Shown: piece after piece, positions 1 through 6,169 of the stretch
Numbering within the stretch: position 1 is the stretch's first letter
Layout: each line of letters begins with the position of its first letter
Assembly (NCBI GenBank): GCA_963661535.1
Contig: CAVLCC010000046.1
Span: forward strand, 1-16,581
Source: CAVLCC01 sp963661535
Lineage (GTDB): Bacteria > Actinomycetota > Coriobacteriia > Coriobacteriales > CADBOM01
Direction of reading: 5' to 3'
Length of the DNA: 16,581 nt
Translations under genes and position numbers: made by a program
The notes under the pieces: generated by a model
The model's database searches: none
What the model was told of the DNA's origin: nothing
The model's input: the letters and a program-made list of their open reading frames with translations, nothing else

Positions 1-1
1 A

Positions 2-1483
2 AACAAAACAACTATTCAAAAAGCAAACATACTAGGAGGCTCAGGAGCACTTCCTACTAGCCTTTATCAAACATTCCAAAGAGCTACTCTAAAAGAAGCT
101 ATAGATATCTCTGGTGCTCAAATTACAATATCCACAAACTCAACTAATAATACTTATACAGGCAGCCCAATCACAGCTTCTATAGATAAGGTTACACTTA
201 ATGGAGCTGAGCTTCCTACCACTGCTTATACACTAGATAGCTCATCTACTTTAAGTGCTTCTAACGCTGGAACCTACACAATAACAATTACAGGCAATGC
301 TCCAGACTATGCAGGACAAGCAAGTACAACTTGGACAATAGAGAAGGCTTCTATTGCTGGTGCAACTGTAACTGTAACAGATTCATCATATACCTATACA
401 GGTAGCGAAATTACTCCAAATATAAGTGTTTCGCTAGGTGACAAAACTCTAACTAAAGATGTTGACTACACACTATCTGGTGATATAGCAAAAACCGAAG
501 AAGGAACATATACTGTTTATGCAACAGGAGCAGGCAACTATAAAGACACAACTACTGGTGCAAGCTGGGTAATTAAAAACTTTGAAAATGCTTTCTGGAT
601 TGCACCTGCATATATTAAAGCAGGTGGTACTTACATCGAAGCAAATATAGATCCAACCAAATCTGTTACAAGAACAGAAGCGCAAATAACTGAGGATATG
701 CAAGTTTTGCATGACCAGCTTGCTAAAACATCTGATAACAAAGACAAAAGCGCACTAACAACAATGTATACAAACTGGATGAATGATGACAGCTATCACC
801 TATACACCAGATGGTATGGAACAGATGTAACAGATAGTACTTCTCCAAATAAATATGTGGAATTTCGTATCATTCAAGTAGGGCAACATGACAATGATGG
901 CTCTGCTATCACATTTATGGCAACACACTCTCTGCCTACTGCTAAACAGATGAATTCTACTGTAGACAATAAAACTTCTTGGTCAGGCTCTTCAATGCGA
1001 GAAACATTAAACGCAAGTGATGGTTATGGTATGAGCGGACTTTCTGATTTAGCAGGATCAGTTAAATTAGTCAAAAAAGCTCAAGCAACATATAATTCAT
1101 CAAGTAGAATATGGAATGAGTCTTCAAGCTTATGTGATACAGCAGATAAGTTTTGGCTATTGAGTTATAGCGAGTTGTTTGGGGATAAACCTGATGGATA
1201 TATATCTGCTAGTTACCGAAACTTTAAAGTAGAAGGCTCCCAATACACTTGGTGTGTTGCTAATGTGACAAATCCAACAAGCGGCAATGAAGCTCTGACT
1301 AATATGAACCTAACACGTGATGGTTCAAAACCTGCTGGCTACAGCGACAATATCCCGTATTGGTGGCTTCGCTCGCCGCATGTTAACCTCACCATCGGCT
1401 TCGGCCTTGTGAGCGGCGCTGGCAAGCCTAGCTACTACTACGCCTACTATTCGTGTGGGGTAGTCCCAGCTTTCTGCATGTAA
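2..1483 (+). CDS. Partial surface-type protein with MBG-like repeats and a C-terminal DUF6273/C-type-lectin-like domain
   Basis: The frame is open from base 2 to the TAA at 1481-1483 (493 codons), so the true start and any signal peptide lie left of the window; starting at the ATG at 689 or 698 would discard clearly coding sequence. Two MBG/Ig-like repeats come first (about codons 35-194), each with a YTYTGS/TYTGSP motif and a GTYT strand and ending in W-[TV]-I. A C-terminal domain follows with the WWLRSP box (1361-1378) and a GVVPAF end (1457-1474), the pattern of DUF6273, an uncharacterised domain related in look to FGE-sulfatase/C-type-lectin folds. Such architectures are usually secreted or wall-attached; that role is inferred. 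The last 40 codons are GC-rich and mostly C-ending, unlike the A/T-ending body. The gene is convergent with the amidohydrolase. Ligand and exact function are unknown. Confidence 0.85.
   Translation, partial: NKTTIQKANILGGSGALPTSLYQTFQRATLKEAIDISGAQITISTNSTNNTYTGSPITASIDKVTLNGAELPTTAYTLDSSSTLSASNAGTYTITITGNAPDYAGQASTTWTIEKASIAGATVTVTDSSYTYTGSEITPNISVSLGDKTLTKDVDYTLSGDIAKTEEGTYTVYATGAGNYKDTTTGASWVIKNFENAFWIAPAYIKAGGTYIEANIDPTKSVTRTEAQITEDMQVLHDQLAKTSDNKDKSALTTMYTNWMNDDSYHLYTRWYGTDVTDSTSPNKYVEFRIIQVGQHDNDGSAITFMATHSLPTAKQMNSTVDNKTSWSGSSMRETLNASDGYGMSGLSDLAGSVKLVKKAQATYNSSSRIWNESSSLCDTADKFWLLSYSELFGDKPDGYISASYRNFKVEGSQYTWCVANVTNPTSGNEALTNMNLTRDGSKPAGYSDNIPYWWLRSPHVNLTIGFGLVSGAGKPSYYYAYYSCGVVPAFCM
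105..582 (+). repeat. Two tandem MBG/Ig-like domain repeats within the surface protein
   Basis: Copy 1 (about 105-346) and copy 2 (about 347-582) share the order: short strand, N/S-Y-T-Y-T-G-S-x-I-T/P, a middle strand ending D-Y-T-L, then G-T-Y-T-[IV] and a closing W-[TV]-I-[EK]-[KN]. This matches bacterial MBG-type all-beta repeats that form stalks in surface proteins. More copies may lie left of the window edge. The copies are diverged at DNA level, so this is a protein-level repeat. Confidence 0.65.
1361..1480 (+). other. Composition-shifted C-terminal cassette, candidate variable region
   Basis: By hand count these 120 bases contain 70 G/C (58%), against 42 of 120 (35%) at 1081-1200 of the same gene. 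Of the 26 codons from 1379 to 1456, 16 end in C, 7 in T, 3 in G and none in A. Runs such as AGC TAC TAC TAC GCC TAC are what adenine-directed mutation of AAC codons would give. The block sits between the WWLRSP box and the GVVPAF end, the place where variable regions of diversity-generating retroelements lie in lectin-fold proteins. No template repeat or reverse transcriptase is in the window, so the assignment is a hypothesis. Recombination between paralogues is the alternative. Confidence 0.45.
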
Positions 1484-1487
1484 ACAC

Positions 1488-1503
1488 GTAATCTTTTGAT
1501 TAC
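1488..1503. other. Small perfect hairpin just after the stop codon
   Basis: GTAATC (1488-1493), a TTTT loop and GATTAC (1498-1503) form a 6-bp perfect stem starting 5 nt after the stop codon of the surface-protein gene. A short stem with a 4-nt loop just behind a variable region resembles the hairpin/cruciform that helps retrohoming in some diversity-generating retroelements. It may equally be chance in AT-rich DNA. Confidence 0.35.
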
Positions 1504-1524
1504 AATAAGTTAAGCCTTTTTAGA

Positions 1525-1560
1525 TTTGTATGTGCCCACCTGCGCGTGGGCACATACAAA
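1525..1560. terminator. Strong 15-bp inverted repeat between convergent genes, likely bidirectional terminator
   Basis: The left arm 1525-1539 and right arm 1546-1560 are perfectly complementary over 15 bp with a 6-nt loop (CTGCGC). It lies between the convergent surface-protein and amidohydrolase genes, 41 bp after one stop and 22 bp after the other. There is no clean T-tract on either strand, so classic intrinsic termination is not certain. Its position still suggests transcript end formation. Confidence 0.6.
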
Positions 1561-1582
1561 ACAACCAACGCAAAAAACGAGC

Positions 1583-2950
1583 TTAAAGAGCAGCAACAAT
1601 CCTATCTCTATACATTTGAGTTTCGGCGATAGCCTTTTCCACATCAATGCCGGTCCACTCTCCATCGCGATATACTACATTTCCATCCACCATGGTTAGC
1701 ACAACGTCTTCACCCGACTGCGAATAAATAACATTAGTAAGCATATCTGTAACAGGCTGCATCCAAGGGTTGTTAATATCGAGTACCACAAGGTCAGCTT
1801 TGTTGCCAACTTTGACACAACCACAGCTATCACGACTCTGAGCATAAGCACCTGCCGCAGTTGCAGCATAAAGAACATCTTTTGGAGAAAGTCCAACTGT
1901 ATTGCGCTCAAACCCCCTATGAATTGTAGCTAGCATATACATCTCCCTAAACATATTTTGGGAGTTATTGCTCGCAACCCCATCTGTACCAATAGCAAGG
2001 CGAATGTTGTTATCACAAACTTTCTTTCTAGGCAAAAACCCACTGCCTAGCTTGAGATTAGAAGCGGGATTTGTTGCTATTGTTACGCCTTTGTCTGCCA
2101 AAATTTTGTAGTCACAGCCTTCAAGCCATACACAATGAGCCGCAGTTGTGCGCAAGTCAAACACCCCAAGACTATCCAAATATTGTGGAGGAGTCATCCC
2201 GTGGCGCTCTTTGCATTCTTGAACCTCGCGCTCTGTCTCCGACACATGAATGTGCATACCCACCCCAAACTCTTGAGCTTGCTCTGAGGCTTCTCGCACA
2301 ACTGTAGGCGTGGTTGTATATTCGGAATGCAAGCACATATCCATTTGAAGTCTGCCGTCAAACTCTCCTGCTAAATCACTATAGATATGGTGATTGTTGA
2401 GAGCAAAGGGGGTGTCTTGGTAGTGAATATCTGGGTCAAAAACGCTTATGCAAGAACCGAGGTTGCACTTAATTCCAGACTCACCTACGGCTTGAGCGCG
2501 TGCGTCGTCAAAAAAGTACATGTCCGAAAAAGACACAGTTCCATAACGCAACATCTCTGCTACTGCAAGCCTAGTTGCAGACAAGGCTGCGTCTTCGTCA
2601 ATCTTTGCTTCAAAAGGAAAAACCATTTCTGTTAACCAACGCTGTAGGGGGAGGTTTTCTGCGTAACCGCGCAAGAGCGTCATGGTTGAGTGCGCGTGCA
2701 TGTTATAAAGACCTGGCATGAGAAGCTTGCCACGGCCATCGTATTCTTGACCGTATTGCTTTGTGTTGTGGTGCGCTTGCGAATTTTTTGCGCTCTGCGA
2801 ACCCGAACCTTGCGGTTCACCATGTGGATTTTGGCACTTAGATGGGTGTGTGCTTCCAATATATGTGATAGTTGAACCTGAAGTTCCAACAAACATATTT
2901 GGGTGATAGTCTAAGTTTTCATCAATCAATCCAATATTGCAAAAAAGCAT
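1583..2950 (-). CDS. mtaD: Amidohydrolase, 5-methylthioadenosine/S-adenosylhomocysteine deaminase-like
   Basis: This 455-residue metal-dependent amidohydrolase of the MtaD/TrzN group probably deaminates S-adenosylhomocysteine or methylthioadenosine in the cytoplasm. Visible motifs are MPGLYNMHAHSTM with metal ligands H85 and H87, LHSEY with H208, HIHVSETE with ligand H235 and catalytic E238, AAHC with H272, and GTDG with ligand D323. The stretch MTLLRGYAENLPLQRW is the MtaD signature region. ATG is preceded by an AAAGG ribosome site about 8 nt away. Between the N-terminal beta segment and the HxH motif, residues about 33-70 form a Ser/Gln/Gly/His-rich insertion that is unusual for the family. 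The gene is monocistronic, with a promoter-like element upstream. The substrate is inferred; guanine- or atrazine-type deaminase relatives cannot be excluded. Confidence 0.85.
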   Translation of the reverse strand: MLFCNIGLIDENLDYHPNMFVGTSGSTITYIGSTHPSKCQNPHGEPQGSGSQSAKNSQAHHNTKQYGQEYDGRGKLLMPGLYNMHAHSTMTLLRGYAENLPLQRWLTEMVFPFEAKIDEDAALSATRLAVAEMLRYGTVSFSDMYFFDDARAQAVGESGIKCNLGSCISVFDPDIHYQDTPFALNNHHIYSDLAGEFDGRLQMDMCLHSEYTTTPTVVREASEQAQEFGVGMHIHVSETEREVQECKERHGMTPPQYLDSLGVFDLRTTAAHCVWLEGCDYKILADKGVTIATNPASNLKLGSGFLPRKKVCDNNIRLAIGTDGVASNNSQNMFREMYMLATIHRGFERNTVGLSPKDVLYAATAAGAYAQSRDSCGCVKVGNKADLVVLDINNPWMQPVTDMLTNVIYSQSGEDVVLTMVDGNVVYRDGEWTGIDVEKAIAETQMYRDRIVAAL

Positions 2951-2989
2951 TTTTAAGACCTTTCTTTGTTGTTAATAGTTTCTAAATAG

Positions 2990-3018
2990 ATTATAAGGAA
3001 GATACAAAATTATCAAAA
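2990..3018 (-). promoter_or_regulatory. Candidate promoter of the amidohydrolase gene
   Basis: On the minus strand a perfect TATAAT (2990-2995) lies 17 nt from TTTTGA (3013-3018), or 15 nt from TTGATA (3011-3016). This places the start of transcription about 30-35 nt upstream of the ATG at 2950. Confidence 0.55.
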
Positions 3019-3121
3019 CAAAAATTTCTAACGCTCGAATTTTGGCAAGATATGCAACGCAAACCTTGACAAGTGCAAGCTGCTTGTTGTGCTTGCTGCT
3101 AAAGTGTTCGCAGATATTACA

Positions 3122-3204
3122 TCGCAAAAACGTGATAATATATACAACCAGAAGGTCGTAAAAACGTGTAGTTTCAGCCTTATGGAACCTCGCAAAAACG
3201 TGAT
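3122..3204. repeat. Three direct repeats at exact 34-bp spacing upstream of the ATPase gene
   Basis: TCGCAAAAACGTGAT occurs at 3122-3136 and 3190-3204, with a middle copy TCGTAAAAACGTG at 3156-3168. Starts are at 3122, 3156 and 3190, exactly 34 bp apart. The sequence between the cores is not conserved. The last copy ends 34 bp before the ATPase start codon. Phased short repeats suggest binding sites for a DNA-binding protein or an iteron-like array. There are too few copies, with too short spacers, for a CRISPR array. Confidence 0.7.
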
Positions 3205-3238
3205 GCTATTAAATAATATTGTAAAATAGAGGTGAAAA

Positions 3239-4597
3239 ATGACCCTACTATATAGAAAATGTTATAAAGATCTGCTTGACTGGAAAAATCGCTCCAAAGG
3301 TTCTACTGCAATTCTTTTAGAAGGAGCAAGACGATCTGGAAAGACAACTCTTGCCAAAGAATTTGCAGATAAAGAATATGTCTCATCGCTTTATATCGAC
3401 TTTAGTCACGTTGACACACAGGTACTTAAAATCTTTAATGAGTATCGTCACGATACCAGCACATTGCTTCGTATGTTGCAAATTTTTTATGGTGTCGAGC
3501 TCAAAGAGCATCAAAGCATTGTTATATTTGACGAGGTACAACGATTTCCCACCGCAAGAGAAGAAATCAAGCATTTAGTTCAAGATGGTCGTTTTGATTA
3601 TCTAGAAACCGGATCTTTAATATCAATCAAAAAAAATTCTGACAAAATCGTTATTCCATCAGAAGAAGAAAAACTAAACTTGCACCCTCTTGACTTTGAA
3701 GAATATCTCATTGCACAAAACAGAAAAATACTAGTTGAAGAAATTATGCAATCACGAGAAACTCTTAGACCTCTACCTTTAGAAATACACCAACTGGCAA
3801 TGAGGCTATTTAATGAATATATGTTAGTTGGAGGCATGCCTAAGGTTGTTACTACTTATCTTGAACGTGGGAGTTTTTATGATTGCGACCGCGAGAAAAG
3901 ATTAATTCTACAACTCTACGACGAGGACATCCAAAAATTTGGCGGATCATGTGCAGATCATGCACGTGGAATATGGCGACAAATACCGGGTAATTTATCG
4001 GCAGGAAGCAAACGTTTTAAGCTTGGTACTGTTAATAAAAATGCACGGTACCGAGATTATCAATCTGCAATTAACTGGCTAGAAGACTCTAAGACAGTAA
4101 ACATTTGTATGAATACCACAGATCCCAATGTAGGGTTTAAACTAACAGCAGACGAGAACAACTTTAAGTGTTATATGGCAGATACTGGTCTTTTGGTTAG
4201 CCATGCATTTCCTAAGGGCAAAGAAATTAATGAAATTTATAAGGCTTTGCAATTTGGAACTGTGTCTGTTAACAAGGGGATGCTTGCTGAAAATGTTGTG
4301 GCCCAGCAATTGCGTGCAAACGGTGAGGAGTTGTTTTACTTTACATGGAAGGAAGAGAACAAGCGACCAAGAGAGATTGATTTCCTTTTAATTCGTGGTT
4401 TTTCTGATGCAGCTGGCAAACTTAGAATTACTCCAGTAGAAGTAAAATCATCAAAATCCTACAGCACAATTTCGTTAGATGATTTTAAGAAACATTGGCA
4501 AAAGCGTGTTGGAAGCGAAATAATTTTGCATCCAAAACAACTTAAAGTAGAAGGCAACAGGCAGTATCTTCCGTTGTATATGTCTTTTTGCGTGTAG
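3239..4597 (+). CDS. AAA_14/DUF4143 family ATPase
   Basis: This 452-residue protein has the usual length and two-part layout of the AAA_14 plus DUF4143 family, whose cellular role is poorly defined; some members are linked to mobile or defence-like loci. The Walker A motif GARRSGKTT spans residues 29-37 and the Walker B motif IVIFDEVQ residues 94-101 (D98, E99). A sensor-like ETGS sits at 123-126, followed by HPLDFEEYL at 149-157. The C-terminal part carries MLAENVVAQQL (E351), REIDFLL (E379, D381) and VEVKSS (E401, K403), a PD-(D/E)XK-like pattern. ATG follows GAGGTG by 5 nt. The gene stands alone behind the 34-bp-phased repeats and ahead of the relic of a different DUF4143 ATPase. Function remains open. 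Confidence 0.88.
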   Translation: MTLLYRKCYKDLLDWKNRSKGSTAILLEGARRSGKTTLAKEFADKEYVSSLYIDFSHVDTQVLKIFNEYRHDTSTLLRMLQIFYGVELKEHQSIVIFDEVQRFPTAREEIKHLVQDGRFDYLETGSLISIKKNSDKIVIPSEEEKLNLHPLDFEEYLIAQNRKILVEEIMQSRETLRPLPLEIHQLAMRLFNEYMLVGGMPKVVTTYLERGSFYDCDREKRLILQLYDEDIQKFGGSCADHARGIWRQIPGNLSAGSKRFKLGTVNKNARYRDYQSAINWLEDSKTVNICMNTTDPNVGFKLTADENNFKCYMADTGLLVSHAFPKGKEINEIYKALQFGTVSVNKGMLAENVVAQQLRANGEELFYFTWKEENKRPREIDFLLIRGFSDAAGKLRITPVEVKSSKSYSTISLDDFKKHWQKRVGSEIILHPKQLKVEGNRQYLPLYMSFCV

Positions 4598-4604
4598 GTT
4601 GAAA

Positions 4605-4806
4605 ATGTGCATATATGCCAGAACCTTAGGAGGAACAATATATCACTACCGTGACAAATCTGGTTTGAAAGCTGATGCAATAATTTAGTTAGCTTATGGT
4701 GCGTGGGGCGCAGTAGAAGTTAAACTGGGGGGGTCAAGCTCGCATTGATGAGGGTGCTAAGCAACATATTGGCTATTTATTTTTTCAAAGAAATTTGTTA
4801 AATTAG
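4605..4806 (+). pseudogene. Decayed C-terminal remnant of a second DUF4143 ATPase
   Basis: From 4605 the frame reads MCIYARTLGGTIYHYRDKSG then LKADAII, stops at TAG 4686-4688, and continues LAYGAWGAVEVKLGG. After the seven-G run at 4727-4733 the sequence must shift by one base to give GQARIDEGAKQH. Together this is the typical C-terminal region of another DUF4143 branch (LGG..YHYRD..GL..DAI, then W.A.EVKLGG..IDEGA). It differs from the end of the intact ATPase just upstream, so it is not a duplicated tail of that gene. The N-terminal ATPase domain is missing. A nonsense codon and a homopolymer insertion mark it as dead; a sequencing error could explain the frameshift but not the TAG and the missing front. 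Confidence 0.75.
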
Positions 4807-4824
4807 TAAATGTATACAAAAGAG

Positions 4825-4843
4825 ATTAACATTTAAAGTTAAT
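4825..4843. promoter_or_regulatory. Inverted repeat upstream of the Fe-S gene pair, operator candidate
   Basis: ATTAAC (4825-4830) and GTTAAT (4838-4843) form 6-bp perfect arms around a 7-bp spacer, 36 bp before the ferredoxin ATG. A TATACA (4813-4818) just upstream could be a -10 element, which would put the dyad at the transcription start. Dyads of this size are typical repressor or redox-sensor sites. The DNA is AT-rich, so chance is possible and no specific regulator is claimed. Confidence 0.35.
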
Positions 4844-4879
4844 AAAATTAATGGTTGTAAAAAAACAGGGGGTGCAATT

Positions 4880-5173
4880 ATGCATAGAACAATCATTGAA
4901 ATTGACGAAAAAAAATGCGACGGGTGCGGACTTTGTGCCAATGTTTGCCATGAGGCAGCCATAGGCATTGTGGATGGAAAAGCCAAGCTCTTGCGCGACG
5001 ACTATTGCGACGGGGCAGGCGACTGCTTGCCCTCTTGCCCGCAGGGTGCGATTAAGATTATCAAGCGTGAGGCGGCGGCATACGATGAAGTAGCCGTTAT
5101 GGCAAACAAGGCAAAGGCTGCACAAGAGGCAGGCACGGGTTGCGCGGGAACACAGGTTCAAACAATTAGATAA
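4880..5173 (+). CDS. Ferredoxin-like Fe-S protein, N-terminal half of a normally single-chain protein
   Basis: This is a 97-residue ferredoxin-type domain. Motif 1 is C13-x2-C16-x2-C19-x3-C23. Motif 2 (CDGAGDCLPSC) has C43, C49 and C53, with Ala46 where a bacterial-type ferredoxin would have the middle cysteine, leaving seven motif cysteines. This suggests one [4Fe-4S] and one three-cysteine cluster. The order ferredoxin, YCDGxGDCLPxCP and a linker with C-x-G-[TS] matches the front half of an anaerobe Fe-S protein of about 260 residues, as I recall the family. Here translation stops at a TAA after the linker, and the rest of the family sequence is the next gene, 44 bp on. A G-rich ribosome site (GGGGGTG) precedes the ATG. 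Likely an electron carrier or sensor; the partner is unknown. Confidence 0.85.
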   Translation: MHRTIIEIDEKKCDGCGLCANVCHEAAIGIVDGKAKLLRDDYCDGAGDCLPSCPQGAIKIIKREAAAYDEVAVMANKAKAAQEAGTGCAGTQVQTIR

Positions 5174-5217
5174 GTTACAGGGGATGTCAAAAAGTCTAAA
5201 ACAAAGAGGAGAGAGAA

Positions 5218-5652
5218 ATGTCAGACGAAAAAGAATGCGAGGCAGTTTGCAAAACTGCAGTTGATTGCGCAAACGATGACGCAACAGGAAGCCAACTCAA
5301 AAACTGGCCTATCCAAATTAAGTTAGTTCCGGTGGAAGCTCCATATTTTGACGGATGTGACTTGCTAATTGCTGCAGATTGCACAGCTTATGCCTGCGGA
5401 AGTTTTCACGAGAAATATATGAAGGATAAGATTACTCTTATTGGGTGTCCTAAGCTTGATGGTGTTGATTATTCTGAGAAACTTGCGGAGATTTTTGAGA
5501 AAAACAACATCAAGAGCGTAACTGTTACACGCATGGTGGTTCCTTGCTGTGGGGGTATGGAGTTCTACGTGAACAAGGCAGTTGAGATTAGTGGTAAAAA
5601 TTTGCCTGTAGAGGTTGTGACTTTTAATCTCGATGGAACGCTATCGCAATAA
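5218..5652 (+). CDS. C-terminal half of the split Fe-S family protein (CCG-type cysteine domain)
   Basis: The 144-residue protein continues the family sequence of the preceding gene: SQLKNWPIQIKLVPVEAPYF, DLLIAADCTAYACGSFH, TLIGCPKLDG, and VTVTRMVVPCCGGMEF with a CCGG motif resembling the CCG cysteine motif of redox enzymes. In the family as I know it these parts are fused to the ferredoxin front. Here the second gene has its own start with AGAGGAGAG about 4 nt ahead, and lies in a different frame. An in-frame stop at 5197-5199 rules out simple read-in, so this is real gene fission rather than one frameshift. The first 25 residues (Asp/Glu/Cys/Ala-rich) look like a new N-terminus. The two products probably assemble; function is unknown. 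Confidence 0.82.
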   Translation: MSDEKECEAVCKTAVDCANDDATGSQLKNWPIQIKLVPVEAPYFDGCDLLIAADCTAYACGSFHEKYMKDKITLIGCPKLDGVDYSEKLAEIFEKNNIKSVTVTRMVVPCCGGMEFYVNKAVEISGKNLPVEVVTFNLDGTLSQ

Positions 5653-5805
5653 GGTTGGGGGTTGAGCATACGCGAGCGTGGCTGTTTTCAAACTTAATGC
5701 AGCTGTTGCGTTTAGTTTGAAACGTTGCGGTTAGTTTGTGAAGTTACGGGGGTTGAGCACGCAAACATGCGCTTTTCCATTTATGGGCGAAAAACTCAAA
5801 AACCT
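5653..5805. other. Gene-free stretch with a 12-bp direct repeat and weak hairpins
   Basis: GGGGGTTGAGCA occurs at 5657-5668 and 5748-5759. Between them TTTCAAACT (5686-5694) and AGTTTGAAA (5714-5722) form a 9-bp stem around a 19-nt loop, and ACGC-GA-GCGT lies at 5670-5679. There is no T-tract, so termination of the Fe-S genes here is only possible, not shown. Confidence 0.35.
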
Positions 5806-5833
5806 TTGACATAACAATGCTCTTTGGTATTAT
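5806..5833 (+). promoter_or_regulatory. Promoter of the tRNA-Val gene
   Basis: TTGACA (5806-5811), a perfect -35 box, is followed after 16 nt by TATTAT (5828-5833). Transcription would start near 5840, giving a leader of about 75 nt before the tRNA. Confidence 0.7.
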
Positions 5834-5914
5834 TAGTTCTTGTGCAATACAAGCAACACACGCAATACGCACGGCACAAATAGCGCACGCAAGATGGCTG
5901 CGCAAACACAACAT

Positions 5915-5989
5915 GGGCGTTTAGCTCAGGGGGAGAGCGCTTCCCTGACACGGAAGAGGTCACAAGTTCAAATCTTGTAACGCCCACCA
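5915..5989 (+). tRNA. tRNA-Val, anticodon GAC
   Basis: A complete cloverleaf is visible. The acceptor stem GGGCGTT (5915-5921) pairs with AACGCCC (5979-5985). The D stem is GCTC/GAGC (5924-5927, 5935-5938). The anticodon stem CTTCC/GGAAG encloses the loop CTGACAC (5945-5951), with anticodon GAC at 5947-5949. The T stem is ACAAG/CTTGT with loop TTCAAAT. Discriminator A5986 is followed by an encoded CCA (5987-5989). It reads Val GUC/GUU codons. It has its own promoter and terminator, so it is a single-gene unit. Confidence 0.97.
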
Positions 5990-6000
5990 TTTAAAAACAA

Positions 6001-6057
6001 AATGACGTATGGAAGCTCATAACAAAAGAGCAAAAACCATACGTCATTATTTTTTAT
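6001..6057. terminator. Intrinsic terminator after tRNA-Val, probably bidirectional
   Basis: AATGACGTATGG (6001-6012) pairs perfectly with CCATACGTCATT (6037-6048), with a nested GCTC/GAGC inside the loop. ATTTTTTATT follows on the plus strand. On the minus strand the stem is followed by a TTTTGTTTTT-like tract, so it can also end transcripts from the methyltransferase-family gene at 6170-7285. Confidence 0.88.
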
Positions 6058-6169
6058 TGGCGTTTAGATAGATGTCTGCTTACAAAATACAGATAGCTCA
6101 AACTTGCTCTACGTTAGCAATCGAGCTAGCTAGCGGCCAGCAAGGCCAGCCACAAAACGCAAGTAAAAC

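Noticed and set aside
3122..3204. CRISPR array reading of the phased repeats
   Set aside because: Only three cores of 13-15 bp with spacers of about 20 bp and no cas genes; too short for a CRISPR array.
5915..5989. tRNA-Val as an integration site for a mobile element
   Set aside because: No second copy of the tRNA 3' end and no integrase could be found in the window.
6125..6150. GCTAGCTAGC palindrome and GGCCAGC direct repeat behind the methyltransferase-family gene
   Set aside because: No T-tract and only short arms; the stronger hairpin at 6001-6048 explains termination better.
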